Program-made: the position numbers and the translations under genes
Shown: positions 46,108-57,114 of the stretch, piece by piece
How positions within the stretch are numbered: the stretch's first letter is position 1
Layout of the letters: each line of letters begins with the position of its first letter
Assembly (NCBI GenBank): GCA_028710525.1
Contig: JAQTTY010000011.1
Location: 61,020-125,019 of the forward strand
Length of the DNA stretch: 64,000 nucleotides
Source of the DNA: Gallionella sp.
GTDB taxonomy: Bacteria; Pseudomonadota; Gammaproteobacteria; Burkholderiales; Gallionellaceae
Direction: 5' to 3'
Notes under the pieces: model-generated
Database searches by the model: none
Seen by the model: only the letters and a program-made list of their open reading frames with translations
What the model was told of the DNA's origin: nothing

Positions 46108-46127
46108 AGGGGCGAGCTTGCTCGCTC
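46108..46127. terminator. Weak hairpin between convergent genes
   Basis: GGGGCGAGC-TT-GCTCGCTCC between the M48 gene and the LRR-kinase gene. One G-T pair, no T-run; could end both transcripts weakly or be a REP-like sequence. Confidence 0.35.
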
Positions 46128-46130
46128 CTG

Positions 46131-47435
46131 TTATGAAGCGTGGGTCATTCCGTCCAATTCGCTGACGATTTCCGCAAACAAGGGACGTGTCGCCACATCA
46201 GGGTGCACACAGCGGCGATACAAAGACCATAGCGCCTCAGTCTCAGCAGGTTCGCAGCGTTCCAACAACTCTTCTAGCAGACAACCAAACGCGCGCACTT
46301 CTATGCGCTGCAATGCACCCGATTCCTCAGGCAGAAAAGTCGCCGCGCCAAAGTCGCCCAGCAAGGCATCACCATGCTCATTACACAAGATGTTGTGCGC
46401 ATATAGATCGCCATGCAGGATGCCACGCTGATGCAGATGGGCGACCGCATCGGCCACGCCGTGGGTGAGTCGCAACAGCTCCTTGAACGTGAAGCGACGC
46501 TGCGGCGCATACACATCGCGAGTGCAGGATTCCAAACTCGGTGGCCCAGCCAGGATGCTGTAACCCGCTTCCACCAAGGGCATCACCAGTCCCTTGCTAC
46601 CCTGTGGATGCTCGATGATCTTGCCGGATGCACCGACCAAGCTGCGATGCAGACCCGCGGCAAGACTGGCAGCCTTCTCGCTACGCGGCAAACCATCGCT
46701 AGTGAGCGCGCCCTTGAATAGCTTCACCGCTACCGCTTGCACTTCGCCAAAACGACGCCACACCGCCTGATGGATGACACCCGAAGCGCCTTCACCCAAT
46801 TGCTGTTGCAATTCCAGCTCGTGCCAATTGATGCAAGGGATGTCGCTCATCTCGGTGATGGCATGTTCGTGCGCATCACTATAGGGATTGCCCGCATAGG
46901 CTAACCAAGCGAGTCGCGGTAGCTTGAGCAACCACTCCGGCAAGGACTCGAAGCGGTTGGCCGAGATGCGTAACAACTCCAGCTTTGTACACGCAGCAAA
47001 TTCATCCGGCAGATGCTGTAAACGATTACCGGCCAGCATCAACTTCTGTAGCTCCGTGCAACGCCCCAACTCCTTGGGCACAGACTCCAGCTGATTGTCG
47101 GTAAGGATCAGCCAACGCAATTTGGGTGGGATGGCAAAGGCTGTGAATGTATTTATCTGATTCGCTTTGAAGCCCACCATGCTCAGATTAGGGCACCGTC
47201 CCAACACCTCCGGCACCTCGGTGAACTGATTATCCGAACAGAAGATCACGCGCAATTTATGCAGACGCGGCAAATCGTTTGGCAAAGACGACAGCGCGTT
47301 GCCGGAAAGATTGAGTATCTCCAACGTGTCCGCAAGTTGAAAAATCTCTTCCGGGAATTCTGTTAGTCCGCACGACAAATCTAGGCGTTTGATGCCTTGA
47401 AGTTTGCCGCTGCGAAGTTTAGTGAGTGTGTCCAT
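46131..47435 (-). CDS. Leucine-rich-repeat protein kinase
   Basis: 434 residues from the ATG at 47435 (an upstream TTG is possible). Residues 15-190 are leucine-rich repeats of the LxxLxLxxN type (LEILNLSGNALSSLP, LRWLILTDNQLESVP, LQKLMLAGNRLQHLP). Residues 200-434 are a protein kinase fold: GEGASGVIH glycine loop, VAVK lysine near 238, catalytic HGDLYAHN near 340 and DFG near 358. Soluble, no signal or helix. The catalytic loop has HGDL rather than HRDL. Substrate unknown. Confidence 0.9.
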   Translation of the reverse strand: MDTLTKLRSGKLQGIKRLDLSCGLTEFPEEIFQLADTLEILNLSGNALSSLPNDLPRLHKLRVIFCSDNQFTEVPEVLGRCPNLSMVGFKANQINTFTAFAIPPKLRWLILTDNQLESVPKELGRCTELQKLMLAGNRLQHLPDEFAACTKLELLRISANRFESLPEWLLKLPRLAWLAYAGNPYSDAHEHAITEMSDIPCINWHELELQQQLGEGASGVIHQAVWRRFGEVQAVAVKLFKGALTSDGLPRSEKAASLAAGLHRSLVGASGKIIEHPQGSKGLVMPLVEAGYSILAGPPSLESCTRDVYAPQRRFTFKELLRLTHGVADAVAHLHQRGILHGDLYAHNILCNEHGDALLGDFGAATFLPEESGALQRIEVRAFGCLLEELLERCEPAETEALWSLYRRCVHPDVATRPLFAEIVSELDGMTHAS

Positions 47436-47596
47436 AAGTCGCGCATGGTGCACCAATATTCATGAATAAAACAAGTGAGGCTGCACCCTCCTCTATTTAG
47501 ACTCAATACAAGAGCGGATTGGCCTATGTAGGCTGCCATTTTCCCTAGCCTTCACCCCTGCTAGAATCCGCGCTGTCTTTTTATCCCTTACACATC

Positions 47597-49033
47597 ATGT
47601 TGATCTGGTTCGTCGGTCTTTATCTTCTACTTTCCGTGGGCATAGGTATCTATGCGGCCACACGAGTGCATAACGCACGCGACTTTGTAGTGGCAGGGCG
47701 CAATCTCCCTTTGCCTATCGTGACCGCGACGGTGTTTGCCACCTGGTTTGGTGCGGAGACGGTGCTGGGCATCTCGGCGACCTTTGTCAAAGAGGGCATG
47801 AGCGGCGTGGTGGCCGACCCGTTTGGCGCAAGTATGTGTCTGATTATCGCGGGGCTGTTCTTTGCGCCGCTGTTGTACCGCATGAATCTGCTCACGATAG
47901 GTGACTACTACCGCCAACGTTTTAATCGCACGGTAGAGCTGATTATGACTATCTGCATCATGATCTCGTATCTGGGCTGGGTGTCTGCGCAAGTAGTCGC
48001 GCTGGGGCTGGTGTTCAATATCGTTACAGGCGGCGCGCTGTCTGAACCGCACGGCATGATGCTAGGGATGGCGATCGTGTTGGCGTATACGATGTTCGGC
48101 GGGATGTGGTCGGTGGCCTTACTGGATTTCGTACAGATGACGGTGATCATGGCAGGCTTGTTGTTCATCGCCTATTTGATCAGTGGCGAGGTGGGTGGAG
48201 TGGCACATGTGGTACAGACCGCCAGTGACACCGGAAAATTGGCGTTCTTTCCTCATGGAGGATGGGAGGACTGGGTACCCTTCATAGGCGCATGGCTGAC
48301 CATGATGTTGGGCTCTATCCCGCAACAGGATGTGTTCCAGCGTATGACCTCGGCCAAGGATGAAAAGACTGCGGTGCGCGGCTCGGTATTGGGCGGCGTA
48401 CTGTATTTCGCCTTCGCATTTGTGCCCATGTTCCTAGCACTTTCAGCTACCCTCATCGATCCCACGATGTTTGGCGGCTTGATAGAGACCAATTCGCAAC
48501 TGGTGTTGCCTACGCTGATACTGGAACACACGCCGCTATTCGCACAGGTTTTGTTCTTCGGTGCATTGCTGTCCGCCATCATGAGTACCGCATCTGCGAC
48601 ATTACTTGCGCCTTCGGTGATGTTCACCGAGAACATCCTCAAGCATTTCGCCATGCGTAACATGTCCGACAAGCAGATGTTGCGCACCATGCGCATCATC
48701 GTGGTGACCTTCGGCTGCATCGTGTTGTGGTCGGCACTGCATTCCGACTCCAGTATCATGCAGATGGTGGAGAACGCCTATAAAGTCACGCTGGTCGGGG
48801 CCTTTGTGCCACTCGCGTTCGGGCTGTATTGGAAGCGCGCCAACAATCAGGGGGCAATGACTTCCATCGTTCTCGGTCTGGGCAGCTGGCTATTGATGGA
48901 GATCATCCAGCCTGATACTTACTGGCCGCCGCAGTTGATTGGCTTGCTCTGCAGCACCGCTGGCATGCTAGTAGGCTCGCTTTTGCCCCCGTGGTATACC
49001 ACACAGCGGCACACGTTATCTCCCGATAGGTAA
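47597..49033 (+). CDS. Sodium:solute symporter family protein
   Basis: 478 residues with about 12-13 helices. The family blocks DFVVAGRNLPLPIVTATVFATWFGAETVLGIS, GIMLGMA..YTMFGGMWSV and GSIPQQDVFQRMTSAKDEKTAVRG are typical of SSS transporters. Substrate cannot be told: members move sugars, proline, acetate or others. It precedes phoB by 101 bases but has no Pho box itself. Confidence 0.87.
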   Translation: MLIWFVGLYLLLSVGIGIYAATRVHNARDFVVAGRNLPLPIVTATVFATWFGAETVLGISATFVKEGMSGVVADPFGASMCLIIAGLFFAPLLYRMNLLTIGDYYRQRFNRTVELIMTICIMISYLGWVSAQVVALGLVFNIVTGGALSEPHGMMLGMAIVLAYTMFGGMWSVALLDFVQMTVIMAGLLFIAYLISGEVGGVAHVVQTASDTGKLAFFPHGGWEDWVPFIGAWLTMMLGSIPQQDVFQRMTSAKDEKTAVRGSVLGGVLYFAFAFVPMFLALSATLIDPTMFGGLIETNSQLVLPTLILEHTPLFAQVLFFGALLSAIMSTASATLLAPSVMFTENILKHFAMRNMSDKQMLRTMRIIVVTFGCIVLWSALHSDSSIMQMVENAYKVTLVGAFVPLAFGLYWKRANNQGAMTSIVLGLGSWLLMEIIQPDTYWPPQLIGLLCSTAGMLVGSLLPPWYTTQRHTLSPDR

Positions 49034-49069
49034 TAGCGGCGCAAAAGTATCTTTGTTCATTCCGTCTCT

Positions 49070-49098
49070 GTGTCACACTCCTGTCATAATTTCTTCAT
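49070..49098 (+). promoter_or_regulatory. Pho box upstream of phoB
   Basis: Three 11-base-spaced units, GTGTCAC-ACTC-CTGTCAT-AATT-TCTTCAT, match the PhoB consensus CTGTCAT with AT-rich 4-base spacers. It lies 36 bases before the likely phoB start, so PhoB should activate its own operon. Confidence 0.82.
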
Positions 49099-49134
49099 AT
49101 GCTGGCAACTTCGAGGAGTGACTTGGGAGTGATC

Positions 49135-49821
49135 GTGCAAGCAAAGATTTTGATCGTAGAAGATGAACCGGCTATCGCCGAGCTGTTGGCATTCAACGTC
49201 ATGCAGGCGGGTTTTATCGCCCTGCGCGCCGAGGACGCGCCCAGCGCCTGGCAGCAGATACGCGACCATGCGCCCGACCTGATCCTATTGGATTGGATGT
49301 TGCCCGAGACCAGCGGCGTGGTGATCGCCAAGCAATTGCGCGCCGATGCACGTACCTGCGACATCCCCATCATCATGTTGACTGCGCGCGGCGACGAACG
49401 CGACAAGGTGCTGGGTCTGGAGTCGGGTGCAGACGATTACATCACCAAGCCCTTCTCGCCACGCGAGTTGATGGCGCGCATCCGTGCCGTATTGCGCCGC
49501 CACATTCCCATCATGCCGGAAGAGAACGTCAGCATAGGCGGATTGGAGCTTTCACCTACTACGCATCGCGTCACCGCAAAAGGACATGGCATAGAGCTAG
49601 GCCCTACCGAGTTCCGTTTGTTACAATTCTTCATGACCCATACCGAGCGCGTCTACAGCCGCACCCAGTTGCTCGATCAGGTGTGGGGTACGCAGGTATT
49701 CGTGGAAGAACGTACCGTGGATGTTCATATACGCCGATTGCGTGCAGCACTAGAGGCTAGTGGACTGGACAATCTAATCCAGACGGTACGCGGTAGCGGA
49801 TACCGATTTTCAGTGACTTAA
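49135..49821 (+). CDS. phoB: Phosphate response regulator PhoB
   Basis: 228 residues from the GTG at 49135 (GTG at 49129 is also possible); this gives the usual length. An ATG at 49099 sits on the Pho box and is rejected. Receiver domain with phospho-Asp in [14 protein letters not shown], then an OmpR-type winged helix ([31 protein letters not shown]). Activates phosphate-starvation genes. Coupled to phoR. Confidence 0.93.
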   Translation: MQAKILIVEDEPAIAELLAFNVMQAGFIALRAEDAPSAWQQIRDHAPDLILLDWMLPETSGVVIAKQLRADARTCDIPIIMLTARGDERDKVLGLESGADDYITKPFSPRELMARIRAVLRRHIPIMPEENVSIGGLELSPTTHRVTAKGHGIELGPTEFRLLQFFMTHTERVYSRTQLLDQVWGTQVFVEERTVDVHIRRLRAALEASGLDNLIQTVRGSGYRFSVT

Positions 49822-49833
49822 CGAGGATACTCA

Positions 49834-51129
49834 GTGTTCGATTTTCTGCTCAGAGCCAGCATGCCGGTGATATTCAACGCGATAACGGCTTTGCTCATCT
49901 GGGCGATCTTCTCGCTCACTGCCGCACTTATCTACCTCATCCTAGTGCTACTGTACCTGATGTCCCGTCACGCTTGGCAGCTTTACAAGCTCAGCCAATG
50001 GTTAGTCAAACCTGACCTACAGACCATACCCGAAGCCAACGGAATCTGGGACGATGCGTTCTCGCGCCTATACAAGATGGTGAAGCGCCATCAGCAAACC
50101 AAGTTAGACCTCGCTGCCGAACTCAAGCATATCGAAATGGCGACCGCGGCGATGCCGGACGGTGTGTTGATCCTCAACTCGGTGAACCGTATCGAATGGT
50201 GTAACCCGCTCGCCGCCGAACACTTCGGCCTGAACCCGCAGCGCGACATCATGCAAGACATCACCTATCTGGTGCGTCAACCCGAGTTCATCGAGTATCT
50301 ACACGAAGGAAATTTCAACGACCCACTCGTGATGTCGCCCTCGCGCCATGATGACCTGCGCCTGTCCATCAAGCTGGTGCACTACGGTGACAACAAACGT
50401 CTGATGATCAGCCGTGACATCACGCAGCTGGAACGTATAGAGAATATGCGTCGCGACTTTGTCGCCAACGTGTCGCACGAATTGCGCACCCCACTCACGG
50501 TGGTCAATGGCTTCGTGGAGAATCTGCAAGACATGGATGACCTCAACCATGCACAGATCAGCCGCGCCTTGTTCCTGATGGCAGAGCAGACCAAGCGCAT
50601 GGATAATCTGGTGGCCGACCTACTCACCCTGTCGCGCCTAGAGAACGACCATAGTCCTATCAGCGAAGAGGTAGTCGACATCGCGGCGCTGATGCGTGCC
50701 ATCTACCAAGACGGGCTGGTATTGAGTGCCGATAAACACCCCATCACCTTAGAGATCGCTAGCCAGCACAATCTCACCGGCAACTATGGCGAATTGCGCA
50801 GCGCCTTCGGCAATCTGGTCAGCAACGCGATACGATATACACCGACGGGAGGTTCTATCTTGATACGCTGGGCCGAGCGCGGCGAACAACCAGTGTTCTC
50901 GGTACAAGACAGCGGCATCGGTATCGCCCCACAACATATTCCCAGATTGACGGAACGCTTCTATCGCGTAGATCGTAGCCGTTCACGCGAGACTGGTGGA
51001 ACTGGGTTGGGATTGGCGATCGTCAAACACATCGCCATACGCCATCAAGGAAAACTAGAGGTAAGCAGCGAGGAGAACAAGGGCAGCACTTTCTCCATCG
51101 TATTTCCGCTCAAGCGCAGCGCGCATTGA
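49834..51129 (+). CDS. phoR: Phosphate regulon sensor kinase PhoR
   Basis: 431 residues with a GTG start behind GAGGATA. Two membrane helices at the N-terminus (FNAITALLIWAIFSL..LIYLILVLLYL), a PAS domain (about 105-200, AAMPDGVLILNSVNRIEWCNPLA), then HisKA with SHELRTPLT and a HATPase domain (NLVSNAIRYTPTGG, GGTGLGLAIVKH). Senses phosphate supply, usually through PstSCAB/PhoU, which are not in this window. Confidence 0.95.
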   Translation: MFDFLLRASMPVIFNAITALLIWAIFSLTAALIYLILVLLYLMSRHAWQLYKLSQWLVKPDLQTIPEANGIWDDAFSRLYKMVKRHQQTKLDLAAELKHIEMATAAMPDGVLILNSVNRIEWCNPLAAEHFGLNPQRDIMQDITYLVRQPEFIEYLHEGNFNDPLVMSPSRHDDLRLSIKLVHYGDNKRLMISRDITQLERIENMRRDFVANVSHELRTPLTVVNGFVENLQDMDDLNHAQISRALFLMAEQTKRMDNLVADLLTLSRLENDHSPISEEVVDIAALMRAIYQDGLVLSADKHPITLEIASQHNLTGNYGELRSAFGNLVSNAIRYTPTGGSILIRWAERGEQPVFSVQDSGIGIAPQHIPRLTERFYRVDRSRSRETGGTGLGLAIVKHIAIRHQGKLEVSSEENKGSTFSIVFPLKRSAH

Positions 51130-51133
51130 TTGC

Positions 51134-52705
51134 TTAGGTATAACTGATACGCTCGTAGTCGAAACCGCGCGTCACGCTGATGCCCATCTTCACATGCATC
51201 TTGTCATTGTTGGCGCGTATCACCTGCAACATCACACCCGGCTGGAATATCTGACGCGGAACCAACAGACTCGGAGGCGTGCGCAAAGTCACTGCTTCGG
51301 GCATCAGAAAAGCCGCCTGAGGAACGCCGCCCGGTAGTTGCACATGGACAGGCTCCGGCACACCGGGCACATAGCCCACACCGATCTGCAATAGCCCCCC
51401 AACTGAGACGTGTAACCATGCAACAGCACCCAGCTTATAGGGCTGACTTTCATCTTGGCGTACCGCCACCAGTTGATGCAGGTTCAGACGTCCAGGGCCG
51501 GGTTGATGACGGGTCAGCTTCGCACCCATCATGCTTTCATCGTCCAACACCCAACCTTCCAGTTCGGGCTCGAATGTCGCGTTCGCGCTATCCAGCACAC
51601 GACCAAAAGTCTCGATCTGTTTGCGCATCAATCTGTCTTTATGTGGCATCGCATGCTTGCCATTAAGCAGGGCAAAGATCATTTCCGGGGTATAGCCGAA
51701 CTGCACCGGCTTACTGGTCAAGTTGCGCGTGATAGCACGACTCTTGTCGTCTTCGCACCAGCATTCGAGCAGGAAAGTGAGCAGCTCTATGCCTGCAGAG
51801 ATGCTGGGCAGATCGCCTAGTCCGACCTGATCCAGACTGGTGCCCTGCTGCAACAAGATGATCTTGACGCGTAGCAACTTGCTCAAGGGCACCATGGGGA
51901 TGTAGCGCATCTGAGCATGATGGCTGGTATTGGCCACGGCTTGCAGGCCCTGCTTACCCGCCAGATCGACTGCCAAAGGTTGTGCATCACCCTTGCTTAG
52001 ACTGTAACGCGTCTCTAAGCGCAACTCCTTGCTCCAAGTCACTAACCAGCGATCTAACAGCTTCAACTGGGTGCGACTCAGCTCAGCAGGGCGCGCGTAG
52101 CAGGCCAGCAGCGTCTTCAGATACATGCTGCGACAACTGCTGCTAAGTGAGTAACGTTCCAGTTCGTCTTTCACCTCGATCTCGTGTAAGGATTGCTCCT
52201 CGGCAAAAGCGTATAGGTCGTGCAGCTGATGCCAGAACTTGGGGTGGCACTCGTAGCCAGTGCGTATATGTTCGAAAATCGTCGACCCACTGTATTGCAA
52301 ACAGCGTTCGCACAACATGGCACCCATAGTTGCAAGTTTTTTATCTCCCGCCAGAAAGGCCTGCAGACAACGCTGATAGCCGGTGACCAAGGCCTGCCAC
52401 ATCTGCGTGATGGACATGAAGGTCATGAATTCGTGCTCACCCAGCGGCAGCGCTTTGCCGACCAGTTTTTTGGCTAGGTCTTCTTGGATGTGGTCCACGG
52501 TCTCACGTAGCGCTTCCAAGGTGCGGTAACGCTCCAAGCCCTGCATGGGGAAGCGGTTGAACTCGTTGAGTTGAGTGAGCAGATAACTATGAGCTTGTTG
52601 CAGATTGGTGAGTTGAAACTGCGTCAACCAAGCCGCACAACTCGCCACATCCTTGAACACAGGAGCGGCTCTATCGTCGGTCGGATCAAGAGGCAAGGTC
52701 AACAT
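51134..52705 (-). CDS. Unrecognised 523-residue protein
   Basis: 523 residues, mostly helical in the first 380, then about 140 residues rich in beta strands (GRLNLHQLVAVRQDESQPYKLGAVAWLHVSVGGLLQIGVGYVPG). No signal peptide or membrane helix, so cytoplasmic. I know no family for it; the C-terminal part has a loose PilZ-like strand pattern, but the c-di-GMP motifs (RxxxR, D/NxSxxG) are absent. It overlaps the HIT gene by seven bases and belongs to the operon of the FAD/Fe-S oxidoreductase. Confidence 0.85.
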   Translation of the reverse strand: MLTLPLDPTDDRAAPVFKDVASCAAWLTQFQLTNLQQAHSYLLTQLNEFNRFPMQGLERYRTLEALRETVDHIQEDLAKKLVGKALPLGEHEFMTFMSITQMWQALVTGYQRCLQAFLAGDKKLATMGAMLCERCLQYSGSTIFEHIRTGYECHPKFWHQLHDLYAFAEEQSLHEIEVKDELERYSLSSSCRSMYLKTLLACYARPAELSRTQLKLLDRWLVTWSKELRLETRYSLSKGDAQPLAVDLAGKQGLQAVANTSHHAQMRYIPMVPLSKLLRVKIILLQQGTSLDQVGLGDLPSISAGIELLTFLLECWCEDDKSRAITRNLTSKPVQFGYTPEMIFALLNGKHAMPHKDRLMRKQIETFGRVLDSANATFEPELEGWVLDDESMMGAKLTRHQPGPGRLNLHQLVAVRQDESQPYKLGAVAWLHVSVGGLLQIGVGYVPGVPEPVHVQLPGGVPQAAFLMPEAVTLRTPPSLLVPRQIFQPGVMLQVIRANNDKMHVKMGISVTRGFDYERISYT

Positions 52706-53118
52706 GGAGGGAGTTCTAGTCGCTCACGCAATGTGGAGATAAGTGTGTCGCGCCAATCCGCAGGCACAACACGGCTTGCGACACGCTGTGCCACGCCCCA
52801 AATTGGTTGCGGGAAATGTTTATCTTTGGCATAGCGCGGGATGATATGCCAATGCAGATGCGGTGTCATATTTCCGAGGCTGGCCAGATTGATCTTGTCA
52901 GGGTGCATCACATCACGCACCGCCTGTTCGACCTTGCACACCGTCATCATCATGGCGCTGCGCTGCACGATAGGCAGATCCGTCATCTCGGCGAGATGCG
53001 TGTTGCAGATGACACGGCAGAAGCCGGGGTAGTCGGCGTCCTCAACCAACACCACGCGCAGGAAGTCATTGCGGAAGATGACCGTGCCACCGTCTTGTAT
53101 GCAGAGTTCACAACTCAT
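52699..53118 (-). CDS. HIT-family hydrolase
   Basis: 139 residues with the histidine triad PHLHWHIIPRY near residue 96. N-terminal CELCIQDGGTVIFRND and VILVEDADYPGFCRVICNTH support the family. HIT proteins hydrolyse nucleotide phosphoramidates or dinucleotides. Two bases separate it from the FAD/Fe-S gene upstream, and the next gene overlaps its end. Confidence 0.93.
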   Translation of the reverse strand: MSCELCIQDGGTVIFRNDFLRVVLVEDADYPGFCRVICNTHLAEMTDLPIVQRSAMMMTVCKVEQAVRDVMHPDKINLASLGNMTPHLHWHIIPRYAKDKHFPQPIWGVAQRVASRVVPADWRDTLISTLRERLELPPC

Positions 53119-53120
53119 CT

Positions 53121-56100
53121 TTATAACAACACTCGCTCTATTCCGCCGTTATTAGCTTTGTTGACGTAATCAGGCAACCAGTTATCGCCCAACAGATGTT
53201 TGGCCATCTCCACCACGATATAGTCCGTGGTCGTACCGGCATCATCGTTGTAGCGGCTCAGGCCCTGCTGGCAAGCTGGACACGAAGTCAGTATCTTGAT
53301 GTCGCCATCAAAACCATCCGCGCGTAAAGCATCCGCACCCGTCTTCATCTCATGCTCTTTGCGGAAGCGTACTTGGGTCGCGATCTCTGGTGTGGCCACG
53401 CCGAAAGTACCCGACTCACCACAGCAGCGTTCATTGAGCTTCACATCCGCGCCCATCAGTGTCTGCACCACATCCATAGACTTATAGGTCTTCATCGGCG
53501 TGTGGCAAGGTTCGTGATACATATAGCGCGTGCCTTCCACGCCATTGAGCTTTACACCTTTTTCCAACAGATACTCATGGATGTCGAGCAATCGACAGCC
53601 GGGGAATATCTTCTCGAACTGGTATTTCTGTAGCTGGTCCATGCAGGTACCGCACGACACGATGACCGTCTTGATATCGAGATAGTTGAGCGTGTTTGCG
53701 ACACGATGGAACAGTACGCGATTGTCGGTGGTGATCTGGCTAGCCTTATCTTTCAGACCGCTCGCATTCTGCGGATAACCACAGCACAGATAACCGGGCG
53801 GCAGCACGGTGGTAGCGCCCGTCTCGTACAGCATCGCCTGTGTCGCCAGACCCACCTGACCGAACAGACGCTCCGAACCACAGCCGGGGAAGTAGAACAC
53901 CGCCTCGGACTCCTCGCTGCTGACGCGCGGATTGCGGATGATAGGGACGATGTCGTTGTCCTCTATATCCAGCAGAGCACGCGAGGTCTTCTTGGGCAGA
54001 TTGCCGGGCATAGGCTTGTTGATGAAGTGGATCACCTGCGCCTTGAGTGGCGCGCGCCCCACTGTTGCCGGCGGATGTTTGAGCTGCGCATCAAGCAGAC
54101 CGAGACGCTTGGCAACTTTATGCACGGTGCGCTGCAGCTTGTAGCTCCACTCTATGGTGACCTTGCGCATCAACTTGATAGTGAGCGGATCGCTGGTATT
54201 CAGGAAAGCCATAGAGATGGCGCTGACCGGATTGAATTTCTTTTTGCCTTGCTTGCGCAAAAAGTCGCGCATCGCCATCGACACTTCGCCGAAATCGATA
54301 TTCACTGGGCAAGGGTTGAGACACTTGTGACACACCGTACAGTGGTCTGCCACATCGTTGAATTCATCGAAATGCTGTATCGAAATACCACGACGGGTCT
54401 GCTCTTCGTAGAGGAATGCCTCGATGAGCAAGGAAGTACCGAGTATCTTGTTGCGTGGTGAGTAGAGCAAATTGGCGCGTGGCACATGGGTGGCGCACAC
54501 CGGCTTGCACTTACCGCAACGCAGACAGTCTTTAATCGAGTCGGAGATATTGCCTAGCTCACTCTTCTCTAGGATCAGACTCTCCAACTCCATCAAATTA
54601 AAGCTGGGGGTATAGGCGCGCTCTAGGTTGCTGCCAGTGAGTAGCTTGCCCTTATTAAAACGACCTTCGGGATCGACACGGAGTTTGTAATCAGTAAAAG
54701 CTTTGATCTCGTGTGGCTCAAGGAAGTCGAACTTGGTGATGCCGATACCATGCTCGCCGGAGATTACGCCGCCCAAGTCTTTGGCCAAGCGCATGATGCG
54801 ATCAACCGCACCGTTGGCCTGCTGCAACATGGCGTAGTCATCCGAGTTGACTGGGATGTTGGTGTGCACGTTGCCGTCGCCAGCATGCATATGCAACGCC
54901 ACGAACACACGACTTTTGAGCACAGTTTGGTGTATCGCAGTGCAGCGATCCAACACCGGCTGATAAGTGCTGCCACTGAACAATTGACGCAACGGCTCGC
55001 GCAGTTCCAACTTCCATGAGGCACGCAACAAGTGACGCTGCACGCCATCGAACACCGTCTTGGCATCAAGATGATCACGAGGCGCAAACGGGCAATCGGC
55101 CAGTTGCGCATCCAGATTGTTTTGCAGCCACAACCAACGCTCGCGTACTTGCGCCAGCAACTTCTGCGCTTCCTGTTGACGTGTACCTAGCAGCTCGGCA
55201 TCACCCAACTGTTTGTCATCTTGGTAGTAGAGCGGCAACTCGCCGGCGAAGAATTCATCCAGTGCATCGAGGAACTTGAGCTTGTTGTGCAACGACAATT
55301 CGATATTGATGCGCTCGACACCATCGCAGTAATCACCCATGCGCGGCAGCGGAATCACTACGTCTTCGTTGATCTTGAAGGCATTGGTATGTTTGGCGAT
55401 AGCAGCGGTGCGCGCGCGATCCAACCAGAACTTCTTGCGCGCTTCGGCGGACACGGCAATAAAGCCTTCCCCGCTGCGCAGATTAGCCATACGCACGATC
55501 TCGGACGCGGCCTGCGCTGCGGCATCCGCATCGTCACTGACCACATCCGCCACCAACACCATCTTGGGACGCGTGCCACGTTTGGCCTTGGTCGCATAAC
55601 CGACCGCCTTCAGATAACGCTCATCCAGATGTTCCAGACCAGCCAACAATGCAACCTGCTGGCCGCTGCTAAAGTAATTGGTGATCTCCACGATGGCCGG
55701 TACGGCTTCATGTACTTGGCCAAAGAATTCCAAACAGACCGTGCGGGTATGCGCATGTTCACGATGCAGAATGAAACGCGCTGAGGTGATGATGCCGTCG
55801 CAGCCTTCCTTCTGTATGCCGGGCAGACCAGATAAGAACTTGTCGGTCACGTCCTTGCCTAGGCCCGCCTTACGGAAAGCGCTGCCAGGTATCACCAGCA
55901 ACTCGACTGGCCCGCTAGCGGTCTTGCCATCCAACTCATAGCGCGTGATGCGGAAAGTCGCATTCGGTGCGTCATGTATCTTGCCTAGATTGTGGTCGAG
56001 TCGTTCCACTTCCATCCACAGACCGTCGGGCGTGACCATCTTCCACGACACCAAGTTATCCAGTGCGGTACCCCACAACACGGCTTTCTTGCCGCCCGCG

Positions 56101-56936
56101 TTCATCGCCACATTACCGCCTATGCAAGAAGCATCGGCAGAAGTTGGGTCGACTGCGAATACCAACTTGTTACGCTCCGCCGCTTCCATCACGCGGCGTG
56201 TCACCACGCCTGCTCCGCAATGGATGGTGGCGTAAGGCTCGCTCAGTCCAGGTAGCACCATCTGTTCAACAGCAGAGATCGATTCCAGCTTCTCGGTATT
56301 GATCACCACCGAGCGTTTATCCAAAGGCACTGCGCCACCGGTATAACCGGTACCACCACCACGCGGGATGATAGTGAGCTTAAGCTCGATACAGGCACGC
56401 ACCAGCGCGGCAATCTCGGCTTCGGTATCGGGATTCAGAACAACAAAGGGATATTCGACGCGCCAGTCAGTCGCGTCAGTGACATGCGATACGCGCGCCA
56501 AGCCATCGAACTGGATGTTGTCTTTGCGGGTCAGGTGACTGAGCGCTTTGAGCGTGCGCTTGCGTAAAGCGATAGTTTCTTCGAACTCTTGTTCGAAAGC
56601 ATCGACAGCGAGTGCGGCCAACGCCAGCAAGCGCGCTACGACTTCGTTATCTTGACGACGTGCTTCTATCGCACGCAATCTGTGGCGCAGGGCATCAACC
56701 AATGCGGTGCGACGCTTGCGATTGCCCAGCAGATCATCCTGCAGATACGGATTACGTGTCACGACCCAAATATCACCCAACACTTCATACAGCATCTGCG
56801 CTGAGCGGCCGGTGCGGCGCTCTTCACGCAAGGTGTTGATGATCTGCCACGCCTCTTCGCCCAAGATGCGCAGAACGATCTCGCGATCCGAGAAGGAAGT
56901 GTAGTTATAGGGGATTTCGCGCAAGCGTGCGGTCAT
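53121..56936 (-). CDS. FAD- and Fe-S-containing dehydrogenase with DUF3683 N-terminus
   Basis: 1271 residues joining what are usually separate subunits. An N-terminal DUF3683-type region (about 1-150) is followed by the FAD-binding domain ([10 protein letters not shown] near 190), its catalytic-side C-domain ([12 protein letters not shown] near 681, GEHGIGITK near 725), two 4Fe-4S clusters ([11 protein letters not shown] near 804, [12 protein letters not shown] near 865) and a GlpC-like pair of CCG motifs (CCGYP near 1050, CCGES near 1170). This is the D-lactate/glycolate dehydrogenase layout. Substrate probably a 2-hydroxyacid; electrons go to the quinone pool by analogy. Confidence 0.9.
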   Translation of the reverse strand: MTARLREIPYNYTSFSDREIVLRILGEEAWQIINTLREERRTGRSAQMLYEVLGDIWVVTRNPYLQDDLLGNRKRRTALVDALRHRLRAIEARRQDNEVVARLLALAALAVDAFEQEFEETIALRKRTLKALSHLTRKDNIQFDGLARVSHVTDATDWRVEYPFVVLNPDTEAEIAALVRACIELKLTIIPRGGGTGYTGGAVPLDKRSVVINTEKLESISAVEQMVLPGLSEPYATIHCGAGVVTRRVMEAAERNKLVFAVDPTSADASCIGGNVAMNAGGKKAVLWGTALDNLVSWKMVTPDGLWMEVERLDHNLGKIHDAPNATFRITRYELDGKTASGPVELLVIPGSAFRKAGLGKDVTDKFLSGLPGIQKEGCDGIITSARFILHREHAHTRTVCLEFFGQVHEAVPAIVEITNYFSSGQQVALLAGLEHLDERYLKAVGYATKAKRGTRPKMVLVADVVSDDADAAAQAASEIVRMANLRSGEGFIAVSAEARKKFWLDRARTAAIAKHTNAFKINEDVVIPLPRMGDYCDGVERINIELSLHNKLKFLDALDEFFAGELPLYYQDDKQLGDAELLGTRQQEAQKLLAQVRERWLWLQNNLDAQLADCPFAPRDHLDAKTVFDGVQRHLLRASWKLELREPLRQLFSGSTYQPVLDRCTAIHQTVLKSRVFVALHMHAGDGNVHTNIPVNSDDYAMLQQANGAVDRIMRLAKDLGGVISGEHGIGITKFDFLEPHEIKAFTDYKLRVDPEGRFNKGKLLTGSNLERAYTPSFNLMELESLILEKSELGNISDSIKDCLRCGKCKPVCATHVPRANLLYSPRNKILGTSLLIEAFLYEEQTRRGISIQHFDEFNDVADHCTVCHKCLNPCPVNIDFGEVSMAMRDFLRKQGKKKFNPVSAISMAFLNTSDPLTIKLMRKVTIEWSYKLQRTVHKVAKRLGLLDAQLKHPPATVGRAPLKAQVIHFINKPMPGNLPKKTSRALLDIEDNDIVPIIRNPRVSSEESEAVFYFPGCGSERLFGQVGLATQAMLYETGATTVLPPGYLCCGYPQNASGLKDKASQITTDNRVLFHRVANTLNYLDIKTVIVSCGTCMDQLQKYQFEKIFPGCRLLDIHEYLLEKGVKLNGVEGTRYMYHEPCHTPMKTYKSMDVVQTLMGADVKLNERCCGESGTFGVATPEIATQVRFRKEHEMKTGADALRADGFDGDIKILTSCPACQQGLSRYNDDAGTTTDYIVVEMAKHLLGDNWLPDYVNKANNGGIERVLL

Positions 56937-57114
56937 TTTGGAATCAGGTCCGGGCTCAAATTTAGCAAGGGCGGCATTCTACCGCATTGAGAGGGCGGAC
57001 TCGACCCCGTCGTGAGCAAGGTCGGCATATAGCGCTCGACTATAGGCAGGGTCAACATAGTGCCGCGCAGTCTGCGCTGTTAGAATGAGGCACCCGATAC
57101 GAACTGTTCCATCG

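Noticed and set aside
53706..54461. 251-residue plus-strand open frame
   Set aside because: Antisense to the CCG/Fe-S region of the large dehydrogenase, with no start signal.
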